From assembly GCF_026210795.1 (NCBI RefSeq), contig NC_089441.1, forward strand, positions 4,650,001 through 4,714,000: DNA of 64,000 nucleotides. The letters are read 5' to 3'. Positions 1 to 13,054 of the stretch are shown here, piece by piece. A program made the translations under genes and the position numbers. Every line of letters starts with the position of its first letter. Position 1 is the first letter of the stretch. The notes below the pieces were generated by a model. It was not told where the DNA came from. It saw only the letters and a program-made list of their open reading frames with translations, and searched no databases. This stretch comes from Rhizophagus irregularis (Eukaryota > Glomeromycota > Glomeromycetes > Glomerales > Glomeraceae).

Positions 1-2
1 AT

Positions 3-641
3 GTACCTGTTAAAGAACGTATTGTCGAATTACGTAGATTTTCAGCATCTGATGCTAATACAAATGTAGGTGCAGAGAAAGAGTGGCAGGTTCGTACTAT
101 TTATAATTTATGGATTATAAGGTCATTGACAGGTGTTAGTTGATATTTTATACTGTCAATGCCCTAATAAGAACGACATCATTTGGATTTCTTTTGCCAA
201 ATATAGGTGCATATTCGTCTTCGAAATACAGATGATAACCTGGATGAGGCGGGAATGGCGAATGTAGAGCAAGGTTTCCGAATGATAATTGACACAGGTG
301 CAACAACAACTGTAATTCCAGATTTTGTAAGAAAAAAACTTAGTACTCGAGATGGTTGGAATGTAAGTGCTAGTAAAGCTGGTGGATATGGTGCTGGCGC
401 AAGAATTTTTAAGGCCTCAAGAGACTGGGAAATTTGCTTAGGTGACGGAAAAGATTGGTCTGGTTGGGTTAAAACAAACGAAATTTATTCATGGCAAAGT
501 AATCCAAATGGTGTCACGTGTGGTATAATCGGTTACGACGTATTAAATAATATTCCCCATTATAAACCCTGCAGGAAATCATACGTACTTCTTCAAAATG
601 ATATTTTCGACAACATACAACAATTACTACAAGCTGTATGA
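3..641 (+). CDS. Retropepsin-like aspartic protease domain protein, 3' part
   Basis: This is the 3' end of a gene whose start lies left of the window. The first exon runs in frame from base 3 to 134. An intron with donor GTTAGT and acceptor ATATAG fits at 135-206, and the last exon runs from 207 to the TGA at 639-641. The last exon has the catalytic motif DTGATTTVIP, and about 95 residues later GIIGYDVL, the usual second hydrophobic-Gly-x-Asp element of retropepsin folds. Such proteins work as homodimers that cut peptide bonds with one Asp per subunit. No reverse transcriptase, RNase H or integrase follows, so it is either a domesticated host-type protease or an orphan pol fragment. The intron position is inferred from frame continuity; the exon after 207 has no ATG at its start. 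The family call is firm, the cellular role unknown. Confidence 0.75.
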
Positions 642-929
642 ATATTCAAATTCACTATCTCCACTTTCTTTTAAGATTTTTTATCTTCTAACACGGAAAA
701 ATTAGTGGAAGAGAAAGCAGTGTTAAAGAACCAATTCAATTAATGCACAATAATATAATGCTTTGTAAAGTTAATTAATATACATTTAATGCTATTTAAC
801 ATTACTTAACTAATAAATAATACTATTAATATTAATTGCTAAGAAAAAAAAAAAAAGTATGTAATTGACTAATCTGTAGAGTATTGATATTTTCATGTTT
901 TATTAATCACTTTTTTTGTTGCTTGCAAT

Positions 930-1102
930 AAGATCCCGCTTACTTATAAGATAGGTCATTTTCAAGCTTAAGGTAAAAATCATATAAAATTCTTTACAAA
1001 AGAAAATTTTATATGATTTTTTTTCTTTTTAACTAATTAACCAATAGAATTTAAGAAAAAAGTAAGGTAAGTAAAGGGACAGTTATAAGTAAGCGGAGTT
1101 CT
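930..1102. mobile_element. hAT-like MITE, AGGATCC-type ends
   Basis: This is a 173-bp non-coding element with about 20-bp terminal inverted repeats. The left end reads AAGATCCCGCTTACTTATAA and the right end is the near complement (reverse complement AGAACTCCGCTTACTTATAA). It is bounded by a perfect 8-bp direct duplication CTTGCAAT (922-929 and 1103-1110). The interior is related to the copies at 10766-11246 and 24442-24666. An 8-bp duplication with short inverted ends is the signature of hAT-superfamily transposition, so this is a non-autonomous derivative. Confidence 0.85.
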
Positions 1103-2124
1103 CTTGCAATACATTTAAAACTTTATTAAGATAAAAATAGCAAAATACAAAGTACTGATTAGACTATATATTATCCTAATTTAATGTTTTAAACTATTTG
1201 TTAACTTAAAACTAATAAGACTTCACATGTGTACTATCAATTAGAAATTTCAGCTAAAAGAAATTTCATGAGTAAAATATTGTTTATATTTAAATTTTTT
1301 TAATTTTAAGCTATTACTTTTTAATTATAAATTTTCAAAAATTCATTTTACTAAAATTCTCTTTAATGACTTTTAAATAAAATAAAGTTTAACCATGTGA
1401 TATATAACTGGTAATAAGTAGCACTTTAATTTAAATAAAAGTAAATTTTCTTGAAAGTGCTATCAAATTGTCAAATTTTTATGCCACTCAAGTTGAATTA
1501 CATACTTATAATTAGTTTTGTAAGGGCCGAGCATTTTTAATATCACTATAAAGTAAAAACTAAATGAATTATTACGTTCAAATAAATTATAAAAAAGTTG
1601 GTATATTAATCTAAAATTTTTATGTTAGGACAAAGAAAAATAATAATAATAATTAAAGTTATGCAAAATAAAAAACGATGATAAAATTCAATAATAATTT
1701 TGTAAGAGCTAAAAACAGAAGTAGGAACATTAACAAATTCAAATAAGTAAATAAATAGCAAAAAAAAGGCAGGATACAATGAGAAAATACTATAAATAAA
1801 ATTATAGAATAAGGAATATCAAACAATCTGGTAAATGTAAAATTAATTAGCTGTGAATTTTCTCGGCTTTCTGCTAAGGGTTCCGTCAACAAAATAAAAA
1901 ATTTTGCAATTATCTTTTAGAGATCACTGATTAGCTATAAAATCAGACTTTATGCTCATCCAATTTCCGTATCATCAATGCAATAATCAACTTCACATGC
2001 AACGAACCTGAAGCTTCGTTTTTAATCTCCGCCTCGACGTAAACTTCAAAAAAAAACAGAGAGCGGAAAAGAAGCAAAATGCTTACTCAAACGAGAAATA
2101 AAAGCTACGGAAGTATTAATTCCC
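1103..2124. other. AT-rich intergenic, 3' flank of NOT4
   Basis: No gene is visible. An open stretch on the minus strand at 1659-1892 encodes only Phe/Leu/Ile-rich sequence typical of translated AT-rich DNA. The part nearest 2124 is presumably the NOT4 3' untranslated region. Confidence 0.6.
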
Positions 2125-5100
2125 TTATGACTTCCAAGCATCCTGAAGGTGATGAGTATTTTTCTTAATTACAGCTCTCAAACGGAGCTCCAACACCTCA
2201 GCTTCTCTTCTAGCATTTGCTACTTGCCGTTCAAGATCTTCGACTGAGGCAGTTGTAGTCTTCACCCCGTTAGAACCGTTGGAATTGATCATGGTATCAG
2301 AATTGGAAGGATTTGGATCGGTCCATAAGTTAGCATTTCCGTTATTCAGAGTTGGAGAACCTGGAGGATTGTTGTTTGAAGAACCAAATGCGGATGAGAA
2401 AGAAGTTTGTAAATTGAAAATGGAGGAAGTGTTGATGTTGAAATCCTTGGAGAACAGGTCAAAGGTAGTGGAAGTAGGTGACTTAAAATCCAAAGAAGAG
2501 CTTTCAAAAGCAGAGAGATTGGGACCCGATTCATCGTTCTGGTAATTTTTCGGACCAGAAATACTCGGAGGCAAAGAAATGAACAGAGGTGACGATTCAA
2601 AGTCAAACTTAAAATCCGCTGGCATTTTACTATTATTAATTTCACCGGTAAAAGATGCACCAGATTGAAATTCTTTGGTATCAATTGTTAAATTATCGCT
2701 TGGATTTCCAACATATTTTTGGCCAATAGCGTTATTTTCAGCAGATTTCGTATCTTCGTTAGCTTTTGCATCTTTTTTGATATTATTGTTATTCACAGAA
2801 TTAGACAAAACCTTTCGGGCAGAAGTATTCTTGTCTTTCTTTTTAGGTTTCTTGGAAAGAATTGGGGATGGGACAATAGTTGATTCATTGGTGGACGATT
2901 TTTTATTCTCCGTGATGGATGTAGCGGAACTTCCTTTTTGATTAGATGTATCATTGGATTTTGAAGATGAAATTTGTACATCAACATTACCATGCTTTTT
3001 CGAATCTTTCAAGGAGGAGTTCCCTCCAGCTGACCTATTATTATGTGCAGAAGAGTTTCTCGAATGTCTATCCCTTCTTCTTGAGCTAATATTTGTAACA
3101 TTTAAAGTATAGGTAGCGGAACTTGAATCTGATTTTTGAGTAGTATTATCATTAGGAGATTTTGATTGACCAGATGGTTCATTGGCGAATTTTGACTGTT
3201 GCTGAGAATTATTTCCACTGGTTGATTTTGATTTTATACTTATAACCTTCACGGACGTAGGTTTTGTAGATTGATTTAAGTTATCGTTATTTGATTTTTT
3301 GGTAACGGTATCCTCGGCAGAAAACGACGGACTTTTGACATGAGCCACATTCAAAGATTGGTTTGATTCCTTTTCAATTTCTGTAGATCGTTCCGAAGGA
3401 ATGGAAGTAGTTTGTATTTCTTTAGATGCGTCATTTAAGCCTATATAATAACCACACCATCAATCCCATAATTTATTAAACGAATGAAAGAAAATCAAGT
3501 TGAGGTTGGAGTTAAGTAATTATGGATTTAATTATATAAAGTAGCACGACCTCATGTGTTTCTATAATATACAAACAGAAAAAATGACAAGATAAAAACA
3601 CACCTTCCCAATAAAATAAAAAGCAAAAAAACTTTTCATGTGGAATGTAAATAATCAACTACCACAAGAAGCTTTATATAACGATAAAACGGTTTTTTCT
3701 CTCTGTTTTCTCTCTCTTTCTTCGTTTTTAGGCTTAAATTTTTTTTTTGTTTTTTTTTTATTTTCTTAAATAAGGGATTAATATCCCCGACTAAGCATTG
3801 AAGAAAACCCACCTGTATCCCCCATTCCGATTACATTGAACCCATTACTAATCTGTTGATCGTCTCCTGTTCTCGCTACCCGTTCAAAAACACTTAATCG
3901 ATGGCTTCCAACATTTTGCATTGGTTGATATTGTGGCATAACTGGAGCACCGGGTGCTCGATATGCACTATCGGCCTGAGATATGCGAACAGACATAATG
4001 GCAGGATCTTGTAAAATGTTAGGTAAAGGTTCCGCTATATCGTCAATGCCAATGTAAAAAGTATGAATTTAATATAAAGAATATTAGAGAAAATGTATCA
4101 GTCAACCAATACAATATTGAAATAATATTCAGTACAAAATTAAGAACACGCCCAAACCTTCATTAGGAATATCATCCTGTGTATTTGAACTAGCTGCTGC
4201 AGCCTTTAACCATGCACCGAAGAAATCTTGAGCTTCATCCCTAGAACGTGAAGATCCTTGTTGGTTCTGATGTGAAGGATGGCGTGGTATAAAGTCTTCT
4301 TCGGTATTCCATGGGACATTTTGTGGATTCCATCCGCTCGTCATATTAAAATCCATGCGAGGTGTCGGAGGTGTTGGAGTATATATTCCAGGAGGTGGAG
4401 ATTTAATAGTCGGTGTAGATGTAGTGGGAATTATAGGTTGATGAATTAGCATGTTCTGATGATAAAGACTATCCAAACCTACAGAAGCGTTGGTATTATG
4501 AAGCGAATGAGTCTGATTCAATGTGCTAGTTATTGGAACGCCAGGAGGAGTTGTAAATAATGGTCGACGTAACGGCCCAAATGTGGAATCATTTGATGTA
4601 TTCCACATAGATTCTTGATGAACATCACTAGGACCAAAACTTATATTGACATTAGGGAAAAGTGCACGAAAACCTTCTTGTAAGTCCTTCATAGCCAACG
4701 GATCTGATGAATTGAAGTGAGCATTATCGCCATCTTCTAGAGCAAAACCAAACCGAGATGACTGTCTTGATTTTGAAGATGATGATTGACCATGTGACGA
4801 ATGCGACCTAGAATCATTGGTATAAGTACCCGCAATATTATTATTGTTATTATTAAGGGAAGATAATCCTATAATATTTGAAGGATGCTGATTATCTGTG
4901 GCGAATGGATCAAATTTATCATCATCTGTTGCGAACGGATTAAATGAACCAGTATATTGTGTAGGTGTTGGCTGAACATAATCCGGATTAGTGTTTGAAT
5001 TTGGAAAGTCTGTACGAAATCCAACGCCTGGAGGTGGAGAAACTACACAAGAACCTCCAACTGCGACGTTGTCCGAAGTAATTGGGGAAATCTTATCATT

Positions 5101-7436
5101 ATTTTTTTCTTCTGGAACTACACTATTTTCCAGTAATGGTGCATTGAAAGAGAAAGAGAAAGAACCATCACTAAGAACAGATAATGTTTGATCGAAGTCC
5201 GCAACTATATTATCTTGTTTAGTGGCAATTTGTTGAAACTTATCATTAGATTGTTCTGTTAGAGAATCCGACGGAAGAACTTGTTCCTGTAATTTAGTTT
5301 CTTGAATTGGTTCAGACACCAGTTGTTGAGGCTTCTCGTGTTCTATATCTATTTGTGTTTCTTTCCTTTTAGATGCAGATACTGAATTTTGTACTGGCTG
5401 TGGTTCCACTTTCTTGGTTGCTTTTAATCCTGAAGATTCTGCTGCTACATTACGTTTAGATTTTTGCTCTTGAGATGGTGATGATGATGTATTTTGTGAA
5501 TTAGGTAGATGTGGTAGATGATGTGAATTTTGTGGAGGCTGTGAAGGAGGATGTGATGTATGTGTTACATGTGATGGTGGGTGTTGTAAAGTATGTGATG
5601 AAGACTGGGGCTGTACCGAATGCGATGAATGTTGTGAAGGTGTAGACTGTAATTGTGGTAATTGTTTATTATTTAATACAGGTGTGGATTCTGTACTTGA
5701 TGATTTAGTAGCCCAAGAAGCAGTCGGGGGTAATGCTGATGCTGCAAAAAAAAAAAAAATTTGAATGATTGATAATATTATCTCTCAAAATTTTATCTTT
5801 ATATACATTCCACTAATTTGAAATACAACAACTTCATGATAACAATAAATGAGAACAAAATACCCTCTTCTCTCTCATCATTGCTTCCTTTGTCGCTTTC
5901 AGGACCAAGAGCACGATGCGGAGTTTCAGACTTTTTTTGTGGTGGAAAAACATTAGATGTCCCTGATGAAGGTGGTCGTCCTAATTGAACTTTATGTGGT
6001 TCTGTACTAGTATGTTCTTTTAAGTGATATTTACTAAAAAAAACAAATATATATTAATATATATAACTATTAAAAATCGGTTTAACTAATTTTTTTAAAA
6101 AGAATCTGGAATTTTTGTTTTTGAAATATTTGACTATCACTGCTATAACTTACACCGATGCTAAATCTTCCTTAGTATAACTGTCAGCTTCCTCTCCAGG
6201 TTCATGCAAATACATGCAATTAGGATTTTGGCACACCATACTACGTAAATAATATGTACAGTATTTTGTTGTACCATATGATGCCCTATAGTATAAATTT
6301 TATATTAGTTAAAAACACCTGTCTAAATTATCTAAAATTAACTGGCTGGTTAGTCTCTTTACCTTAACACTTTACCGTCAGACATGCTACCATCTACTGC
6401 AGCTATAGCCCTTGCTGCATCTTCTTTTCGAACATAAGTTATGTAAACACCAACACTAGGCTGAGGCGCCGGAGCGCCAGGAACAGTGGACGCCGGAGGA
6501 TTTCGACGGTTAACGACAATTTTGGCTATTTTTCCGTATTGACCGAAATAATCATGTGACCGTAGTATCTTTTATTTTAACGTTAAAATTTGAAATTCAA
6601 TAAAAATATTTAAAGAAAAGCGATATTTATTGATTTGACCATCAACTACCTCTTCATTTGCAATCTTCGGACTGAGACCAATTACATAAACCAAATTCTT
6701 TTGAACTACTCTCATATTGGCCAGATGTTTTCGATTCATCGCTTCAAGCTCTTTCTTTTCACGTTCCTTTTGTTTCTTTTCATTCTTGATCCGCGTTAAC
6801 CTATGTAGATTTTAATAAAAAACATAAAGTAATTGTAAGTTGAGTGAATTGAATAAAATTTAAAATAAGAAAGAAATTAATTTAAATGTCTTTGATATTT
6901 TACAGTGTTGAAATGAAATGTTAGAACTAATCAAATGATAGTTTATAAATATATGAATGGGTTCAACAAAAAAAATATTAAAATAAAAATATAATTGTTA
7001 TAAGAACACGATATATAATGAAATGATACATACTCTTCAGCCGATATTGGTTTAAATTCAATAGTCTGTTCAGAATATACTCTTCGACAAGCAGGGCATC
7101 GACCATTACAAGTCTCTTGGATATGATGCCAACAAAATCGACAGATCTAAAAATAATTAGTTACACAAATACATAGATCAAGAAAAAATAAGATAAACGA
7201 TATTTTACTAATGTTCAGTTTTATTTTTTTTAAAACTTCCATGACGAGTATGTTGAATTCTTTTGTAACTGCGGTATGGCTTAATGCTTGTAAAAACAGT
7301 TGAATTTATAAAAAAAACTTACCTGATATCCACAAGGGCAAGGTCTGAAATTCCTGTCTGATAGATCCATCTCTTCCATACAAAGAGGACATTGGGACTC
7401 CTCCTCTTCAGAATAGTACTCAGTCTTATTGGACAT
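2125..7436 (-). CDS. NOT4: CCR4-NOT complex subunit NOT4, RING E3 ubiquitin ligase
   Basis: Nine exons on the minus strand: 7323-7436, 7034-7146, 6650-6800, 6363-6568, 6154-6285, 5864-6033, 4158-5741, 3813-4034 and 2125-3440. All junctions keep frame and total 4008 nt (1335 aa). Residues 16-58 form the C4C4 RING typical of NOT4 (Cys 16, 19, 33, 35, 40, 43, 55, 58). Then come a basic linker, an RRM (about 115-195, spanning exons 3-4) and a C3H zinc finger (CTYYLRSMVC...CMYLHE). The remainder is a long Ser/Asn/Gln/Pro-rich tail ending in a coiled coil (DLERQVANARREAEVLELRLRAV, here abbreviated; the heptads lie in the last 45 residues). NOT4 is the ubiquitin ligase of the deadenylase complex and acts in mRNA decay and ribosome-linked quality control. 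The last exon has no in-frame ATG at its start and joins exon 8 in phase 1, which ties it to this gene. Reading through the exon-8 donor would instead end the protein at 3778. The N-terminal two thirds are certain; the last junction (363-nt intron) is likely. Confidence 0.93.
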
Positions 7437-9589
7437 TTTTTTTACGATCTCGATTTATTTCAAGGTATAACTACTTGTTATAAAGTGCACACTCCGCAAA
7501 CGCGATTACTACTAAAGAAAAAATGTGACAAAGAGGAAAGGAGAGAGGAAAGGAAAAAGAAACCTCGAAGCTTCTTGGAATATCTATTTGAGTGCTGCTA
7601 GCGGTCTGTTTAATAGACGCGTAGAAATAATTTTGCTTCGCTTGTAATAACAGACGAAAAAAAAAGGCAAAGTATTAATTAAGATATAGATATTATGAAG
7701 GAAAAGTAGAAATCGAACCAACTATCGATAGTGCAGAATAGCGCAAAGGTTTGACGAAGATGCTGTAACCTGATGACACAATACAAGGGAGTTATATCAC
7801 TAATCACATTTTAACTTTATAATAGAAATATATGTAAATGATGTCACATTTATTTTGTTGATTGTATTACTAAGCAACAATCAAAAATGTTTGAAATTTC
7901 TTTTATATTGTATATAAAACGCGGTGAATAGTACATTTATAAAGTAAGTATTACTAATTTCCGATACCTACGAAAATTCATTTATCTCACATACTTTATT
8001 TAAATTTCAAATTTATCTAAATAAATAAAAATAATACTAAGCTGAATTCAATTTTTAAACTTAATATAGCGTTTAGATAATCATTTTTTTCTGAATTTTA
8101 AATTACTTAATCGATTTTAATAGGGCTTGTTTCATATTATGTTTTTTTACATATTATTTTTTTTATATTTAGTTAAATTAATTTAACTAAATTTGGTAAA
8201 AATACATTATAATGTTAAATGATAGTATAGTTTTTTTTTAAAAAAAAAAAATCAGAACAGAAAGTATGTTAACAAAAAATACAATATATTGTATCAGTAT
8301 TGGTTTTGAATAATATCCAATTAATATCAATTGAATTTGAATATCTAATATTTTTAGCTATTACAAAACTGCCTTTTAGTATTATATTTCAGATTTTATA
8401 GCAAAAAAGTATTTTTTTGATTTTTTCCTTATTATTAATTTTATGCAAAATTCATATGCAATTTTTTAATATATAATTTTTTTTTGAAATTTATAATTAT
8501 ATTATCAAATGTTTTTGATATAAAATTAACTATAACTAAAATAATAAAATATATTTTATTAATAATCAATTTATTGATAATTATCTTCATATATTAAAAA
8601 ATAAAAAATTTGGAATTTTTTTTAATATAAAAGCAAATCTTATTTTTGCTTATTTTTTTTATTTGTAATTTACCAGTTTAATCAATAAATAAATTACCAT
8701 TTTTCTTTGGTAAAAAAAATTTATTAATTTGTAAAAATAGAGAAATTAAATATTAAAACCTATAATAAGTTATATATTGGAAAAGAAATATGAGTTTTTA
8801 GTTCTTACTTAAGATGTATTTTCTCAAATACCTTTCTGCTTATTATTCTTTTTTATTTCTTGTATCTTTACTTAGTTCATTAAAATTACTTATTTGTTTT
8901 CTTATTTAACTGAAGACTTTACAATTTCAGAATACTAATTTAGTAATCTTATTTATTTAGAGTTTTTGGATTTGTAAATATAAAGTAAAATACATGTACT
9001 AGATAATAAATTATAAGAGCATATTGAATTTACTATTAGTAAAACAAGTATATAAATTATAAAGCAAATGTAAATGCTAATAATTAAAGAATGCAAAATA
9101 ACTAGTAAGTAAATTATAAAGTAATAAATATTAATACTGTAAAGTATCCAAAAAATGCAAAGTAACTGGTAAATAAATCATAACAATTATGATATGAATG
9201 CTATACTAGTCAAATAATGTCAAATCGAAAACTAATCAGATAATTAAATTCCATCTAATTGATCCCTATTTTTTTTAATTTTTATTAATCGGTAAACCTG
9301 ATTACTACCAAAAAATGGCATAAAAAAGGATACTTGAATTCCAATCAGAATACTTAATAGAGTATAATTATATATTAATAGTTACAAATAGGATATTTAC
9401 TATTTGAAATATTAGTATATCTGATTGATAACTTTTCGATTAATTTATAATAATAAGAAATCTTCAAATTGCATATATTTTTATTTAAAATTATTTGATA
9501 TTTTACTATAATTTTATTTAATAATCTAAATTTATTAATTATTAAAAATACAAATCAAAAATACTACTAATACTATTATACTTTTAAAA
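7437..9589. other. NOT4 upstream region and AT-rich intergenic
   Basis: The NOT4 promoter must lie just above 7436; I see no distinctive motif there. The open stretch at 7392-7601 (+) overlaps NOT4 exon 1 antisense and is Lys/Arg/Glu-rich junk. From about 7800 the sequence is nearly pure A/T with homopolymer runs. I see no gene, RNA or clear repeat unit. Confidence 0.6.
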
Positions 9590-10765
9590 TTTTATTTGGG
9601 ATCCAATATTCAGATTGAAGCTGATTTCTTACAAAAAAAATAAAACCATTAAAGAATATTTTTAAAAAAAAAGTTTTGAAAATTAACTTTTAAAACTTAC
9701 CTATAGGATTTAGTATTCAATTTTAGAGCTGAAAAAAATATTTATTAATATTTTTTTAATAGTTTTAAAAAAAATTTAAAACTTACTTATGAGATTTGAT
9801 ATCTAACTTCAGTACTGATTTCCTAAAATAATAATAAAAAATGTTTATTAATATTTTTTTTAATAGTTTTGAAATTTTTTTTTCAAAATTTATTTATGAG
9901 ATTTGATATTCAACTTCAAAACTAATTTCTTATAATAAAATAAAAAATAAACATTTATTATAGAATTCAGTATTTAACTTTAGTGCTAATTTCTACAAAA
10001 GAAATAAAAAAATATTTATTAATATTTTTTTAATAGTTTCAAATTTTTCAAAACTAATTTATAGAATTCAATATTCAATTTCAGAATTAATTCCCTATAA
10101 TAAAATAAAAAAAAAAGGGTTGAATTAAAACTTTCTTTTTGGGATTTAGTATCTAATTTTAAAACCGTTTCTCTATAATAAAAAAAAGATTTAAAAACTT
10201 TTTTTTTGGAATTTAGTTTTTAATTTCAAAACTGTTTTAAAAAAATAAAAAAAATGTTTTTTTTAAAACAATTTTAGGTTCTGTGATCATTAGACATTGA
10301 AGTTTAATTATATTAGAGTAGTTATTAGGGAATTTTACATATATATATTTTTTTATATTTTTTTACTTTAATAAAACTGCAAATACGCTACAAAAAAAAA
10401 AATTTTTTTTAAAATTTATCACTTAGAAATTGAATATTCAATTTCAGAATTAGTTTTTCTACAAAAATAATAAAAAAAATATCAAAATAAAAATTTTTTT
10501 ATTAAAGTTTTGAAATGAAATTTATTATTTGAAATCCAGTTATCATTTAACTTTAGAACTAGTTCTTCTATAAAAAAGAAAAAAATAAAACTTCAAAACT
10601 TTGAAAAAAAAATGTTTTTTTTAAAATTTTGAAATAATATAAAATTTTAAAACTTTAAAATACAATCCAATATCTTTACAAAAAAAATAAAAAAAAATGT
10701 CAAATTTTAATGTTTTTTATTAAAGTTTTAAAATTTTTCAAAACACTGTAAAATTCAGTATCTAC

Positions 10766-11246
10766 AGGACCCTATTTACTTATAAAAAAATTATATATAA
10801 AATTCTTTGCAGATCTCATTATAAAAGAAAATTTTATATTAGGCTGTTCCAATTTGATTATTTGTTTAACATCTCCACCCCCCTCTATTTTTTAAAAAAT
10901 TTGAGATCTAATAAACATATATTATTAAATACCCCCTCTATTTTTGAAAAAATTTAAAAGCAAATAAATATATAGTAATAAATATTCCCTTTAAATTTTG
11001 CCTGAAATTTTCAAATTTTCTTATGTTTATTTATTTAGTTTGTTTAACTTAAGCCCTCCTTCCCCCTAATTTTTTCAAAAGATCTGAACGTTAAATAAAT
11101 AATTAAATTGGAACAGCCTTATATTATTATGATTTTTTTCCTTTTAAACTAATTAACTAATAAAATTTAAGAAAAAAGTAAGGTAAAAACTATTAATAAA
11201 AAGCTAATTTTTTATAATAACTTTTATTATAAGTAAGCAGAGTCCT
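10766..11246. mobile_element. hAT-like MITE (AGGACCC ends) carrying a nested MITE
   Basis: The left end AGGACCCTATTTACTTATAA and right end ...TTATAAGTAAGCAGAGTCCT match the family at 930 and 24442. The flanks are GTATCTAC (10758-10765) and ATATCTAT (11247-11254), an 8-bp duplication with two transitions, so this is an older insertion. It sits inside the satellite array. Its own sequence is split at 10841/11119 by a second element. Confidence 0.85.
10842..11118. mobile_element. Nested 277-bp MITE with GGCTGTTCCAATT ends
   Basis: The inverted ends GGCTGTTCCAATTT... match for about 29 bp with two mismatches. The element is flanked by a perfect 8-bp duplication TTATATTA (10834-10841, 11119-11126). 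Removing it and one duplication copy restores the host MITE, as seen by comparison with the copy at 24442-24666. The interior is C/T-rich (CCACCCCCCTCT) and non-coding. A 6-bp duplication with ends starting AGGCTG is an alternative reading. hAT-like by duplication length. Confidence 0.85.
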
Positions 11247-11635
11247 ATATCTATACTAGAACTAATATCTTTACAAAAAAAATAAAAAAATATTAAACAT
11301 TAACATTTTTTTATTAAAGTTTTGAAAAATTCAAAACTTATCTTTGGGATTTAGTATTCATATCAGTATCAATATCCCTATAATTAAATATAAAAAAAAA
11401 TGTTAAAAAATAATTTTTAAAAAAAGTTTCAAAATTCTTTTGAAAATTGCCTAGAATATCAATATTTAATATACTGAAACTGATTTTTTTCTTTATAAAA
11501 AAAATAAAAAAAAACTTTTTTTACATTAAAAAAAATAATTTTTTAAAAAAAGTTTCAAAACTTTTTTGATTTAAAAAGTTTTAAATTTTATTCAAATTTA
11601 TCTGGAATCCAGTATTCAACTTTGGAACTAGCAAG

Positions 11636-11816
11636 GGTCAAAGTAGATTCAAGATTAGAAATAGTAGGTGCAGCTTTACGAGTTTAATCAATTATTCAAA
11701 GAAGTTGTCAGAAGTAATACAAGGTAAATAAGTCCAATAAGCATGGTTGACTTCTACTCTAAATGGTTTTATTCCAGTTATGACTCCTACTTCTTCATCT
11801 AATGAGTCTTTGTCTT
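11636..11816 (-). pseudogene. Short protein fossil of unknown family
   Basis: Read on the minus strand, this patch encodes a protein-like sequence with GVITGIKPFRVEVNHAYW and then TYLPCITSDNFFE, followed by a stop and a shift into a frame reading VKAAPTISNLEST. The composition (Trp, Tyr, Cys, Pro, Gly) is unlike the translated A/T noise around it. It looks like a remnant of a gene or transposon ORF. I do not recognise the family. Confidence 0.35.
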
Positions 11817-13054
11817 AGTTTTCCATAAAAAATAATTAAAAAACATTATATCAACATTTTTTATTTAAGTTTTACCAAATTTATTATATACATTTATCTG
11901 AAAAAATAAGATGTAAAAAAAAGGGAAATAGACGAAAAAAAGGAGAAAAGAAAGCAAAAAGTTTAAAAAGTTTAAAAAAGTTTATTTAATAAAACTTGTA
12001 AAATATCGATTTAAATCATCTGATAATTTCAGTTATTTACTGCTAACTGATTTGCCAAATTATTATCAACTAGTTATTAATTTTTACCATTTGGCAAATT
12101 TGACAAAATTGTATTGATTTATATAACTAATTGGCATAATTTTACTGAATGATCTTAAAGGAATAATTTTTTATATAATAATCAGTATAAGTTGATTTTT
12201 TACAAACTTTTATTTAACAATTAGTGTCAGTTGATTTATGACTAATTTTACTAATTTATAACTATTGGTCAAAAAATGTGACAAATTATATTACCAATCG
12301 GTAAAAATTATACCAAAAGCTTTAACGATTAAAAGTTTTGATTTTAACCAATAATAATAAAATAAAAATGCTATAAAACTACAGTTCTTTTTTTTATAAA
12401 TAATATATTAAAGGAATTGTTATAACTATTTGCAATATACAATTAGATTTTTATGTAATTATCTCTTATGAAATCACAACTCTTTGTAAGTATATATTTA
12501 TTTGTAACTAACTTAAAATTAATCAAAAAACCCTTTTATATTACTTATATACTAATCATTATTACTAAAAATAATTTATAATGAATATATTGATTTATTA
12601 TTATTAAAAACTTCATTATAATCATATAAATTCTGATTGGTTAAAAAATTAATTATTTGATTTGCACATTATATATATAAATTTTGCAATGCATAGTATT
12701 TGCAATAAACATCACTAAACTAAAAATTCAAATTAGTTCAGTTCAGGTTAATGTTTCAGTCTAATCTAATTTCAAATTATAAATTTAATCTAAAAACTAA
12801 CTCTTTATATATAGACTGAAAGTAGATCACTTATTTCAGATTCTGTCTATTAGCTTCTTACTTTAGTATTTCCTTTAATTCTTATACAGTTTTTTCTTAA
12901 AGATCTTAAAGCTCTTCTTTTCCTTATTTTATTTGTCACTAGACTTGTAGTTCTGGTTAAAAGAGTCATTTGAATTGTTTTTCTTCTTTTTTGATCTTAT
13001 TATGTTTAAGTATTTAAAAGAATTCTGTTAGTACCTATAGCTTTATCTTTAGAA
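11817..13054. other. AT-rich intergenic, nothing recognised
   Basis: Extremely A/T-rich sequence with scattered TTTGGCAAAT and TAATTGGC-like words (12040-12310) that hint at old inverted repeats. I cannot define an element or a gene. Confidence 0.5.

Larger units (their letters stand above)
9590..11640. repeat. Degenerate tandem satellite, about 85-115 bp units
   Basis: A recurring module reads roughly GGATTTAGTATTCAA (variants GAGATTTGATATTCAAC, GGGATTTAGTATCTAA), then an ACTGATTTC-like block, an A-rich run with ATAAAATAAAAA, and a TTTATTAATATTTTTTTAATAG block. Copies start near 9598, 9708, 9795, 9897, 9960, 10065, 10140, 10205, 10425, 10530, 11345, 11450 and 11600. Units are diverged and vary in length. 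The array is interrupted at 10766-11246 by a MITE. Confidence 0.7.

Noticed and set aside
1659-1892. Minus-strand 77-codon hydrophobic frame
   Set aside because: Phe/Leu/Ile-rich translation of AT-rich DNA downstream of NOT4; no splice context or motif.
2125-3440. Separate gene downstream of NOT4
   Set aside because: The segment has no start codon in frame near its beginning, and it joins NOT4 exon 8 in phase with canonical borders, giving a total length divisible by three.
7392-7601. Plus-strand frame overlapping NOT4 exon 1
   Set aside because: Antisense of a firm coding exon and its leader; charged low-complexity sequence only.
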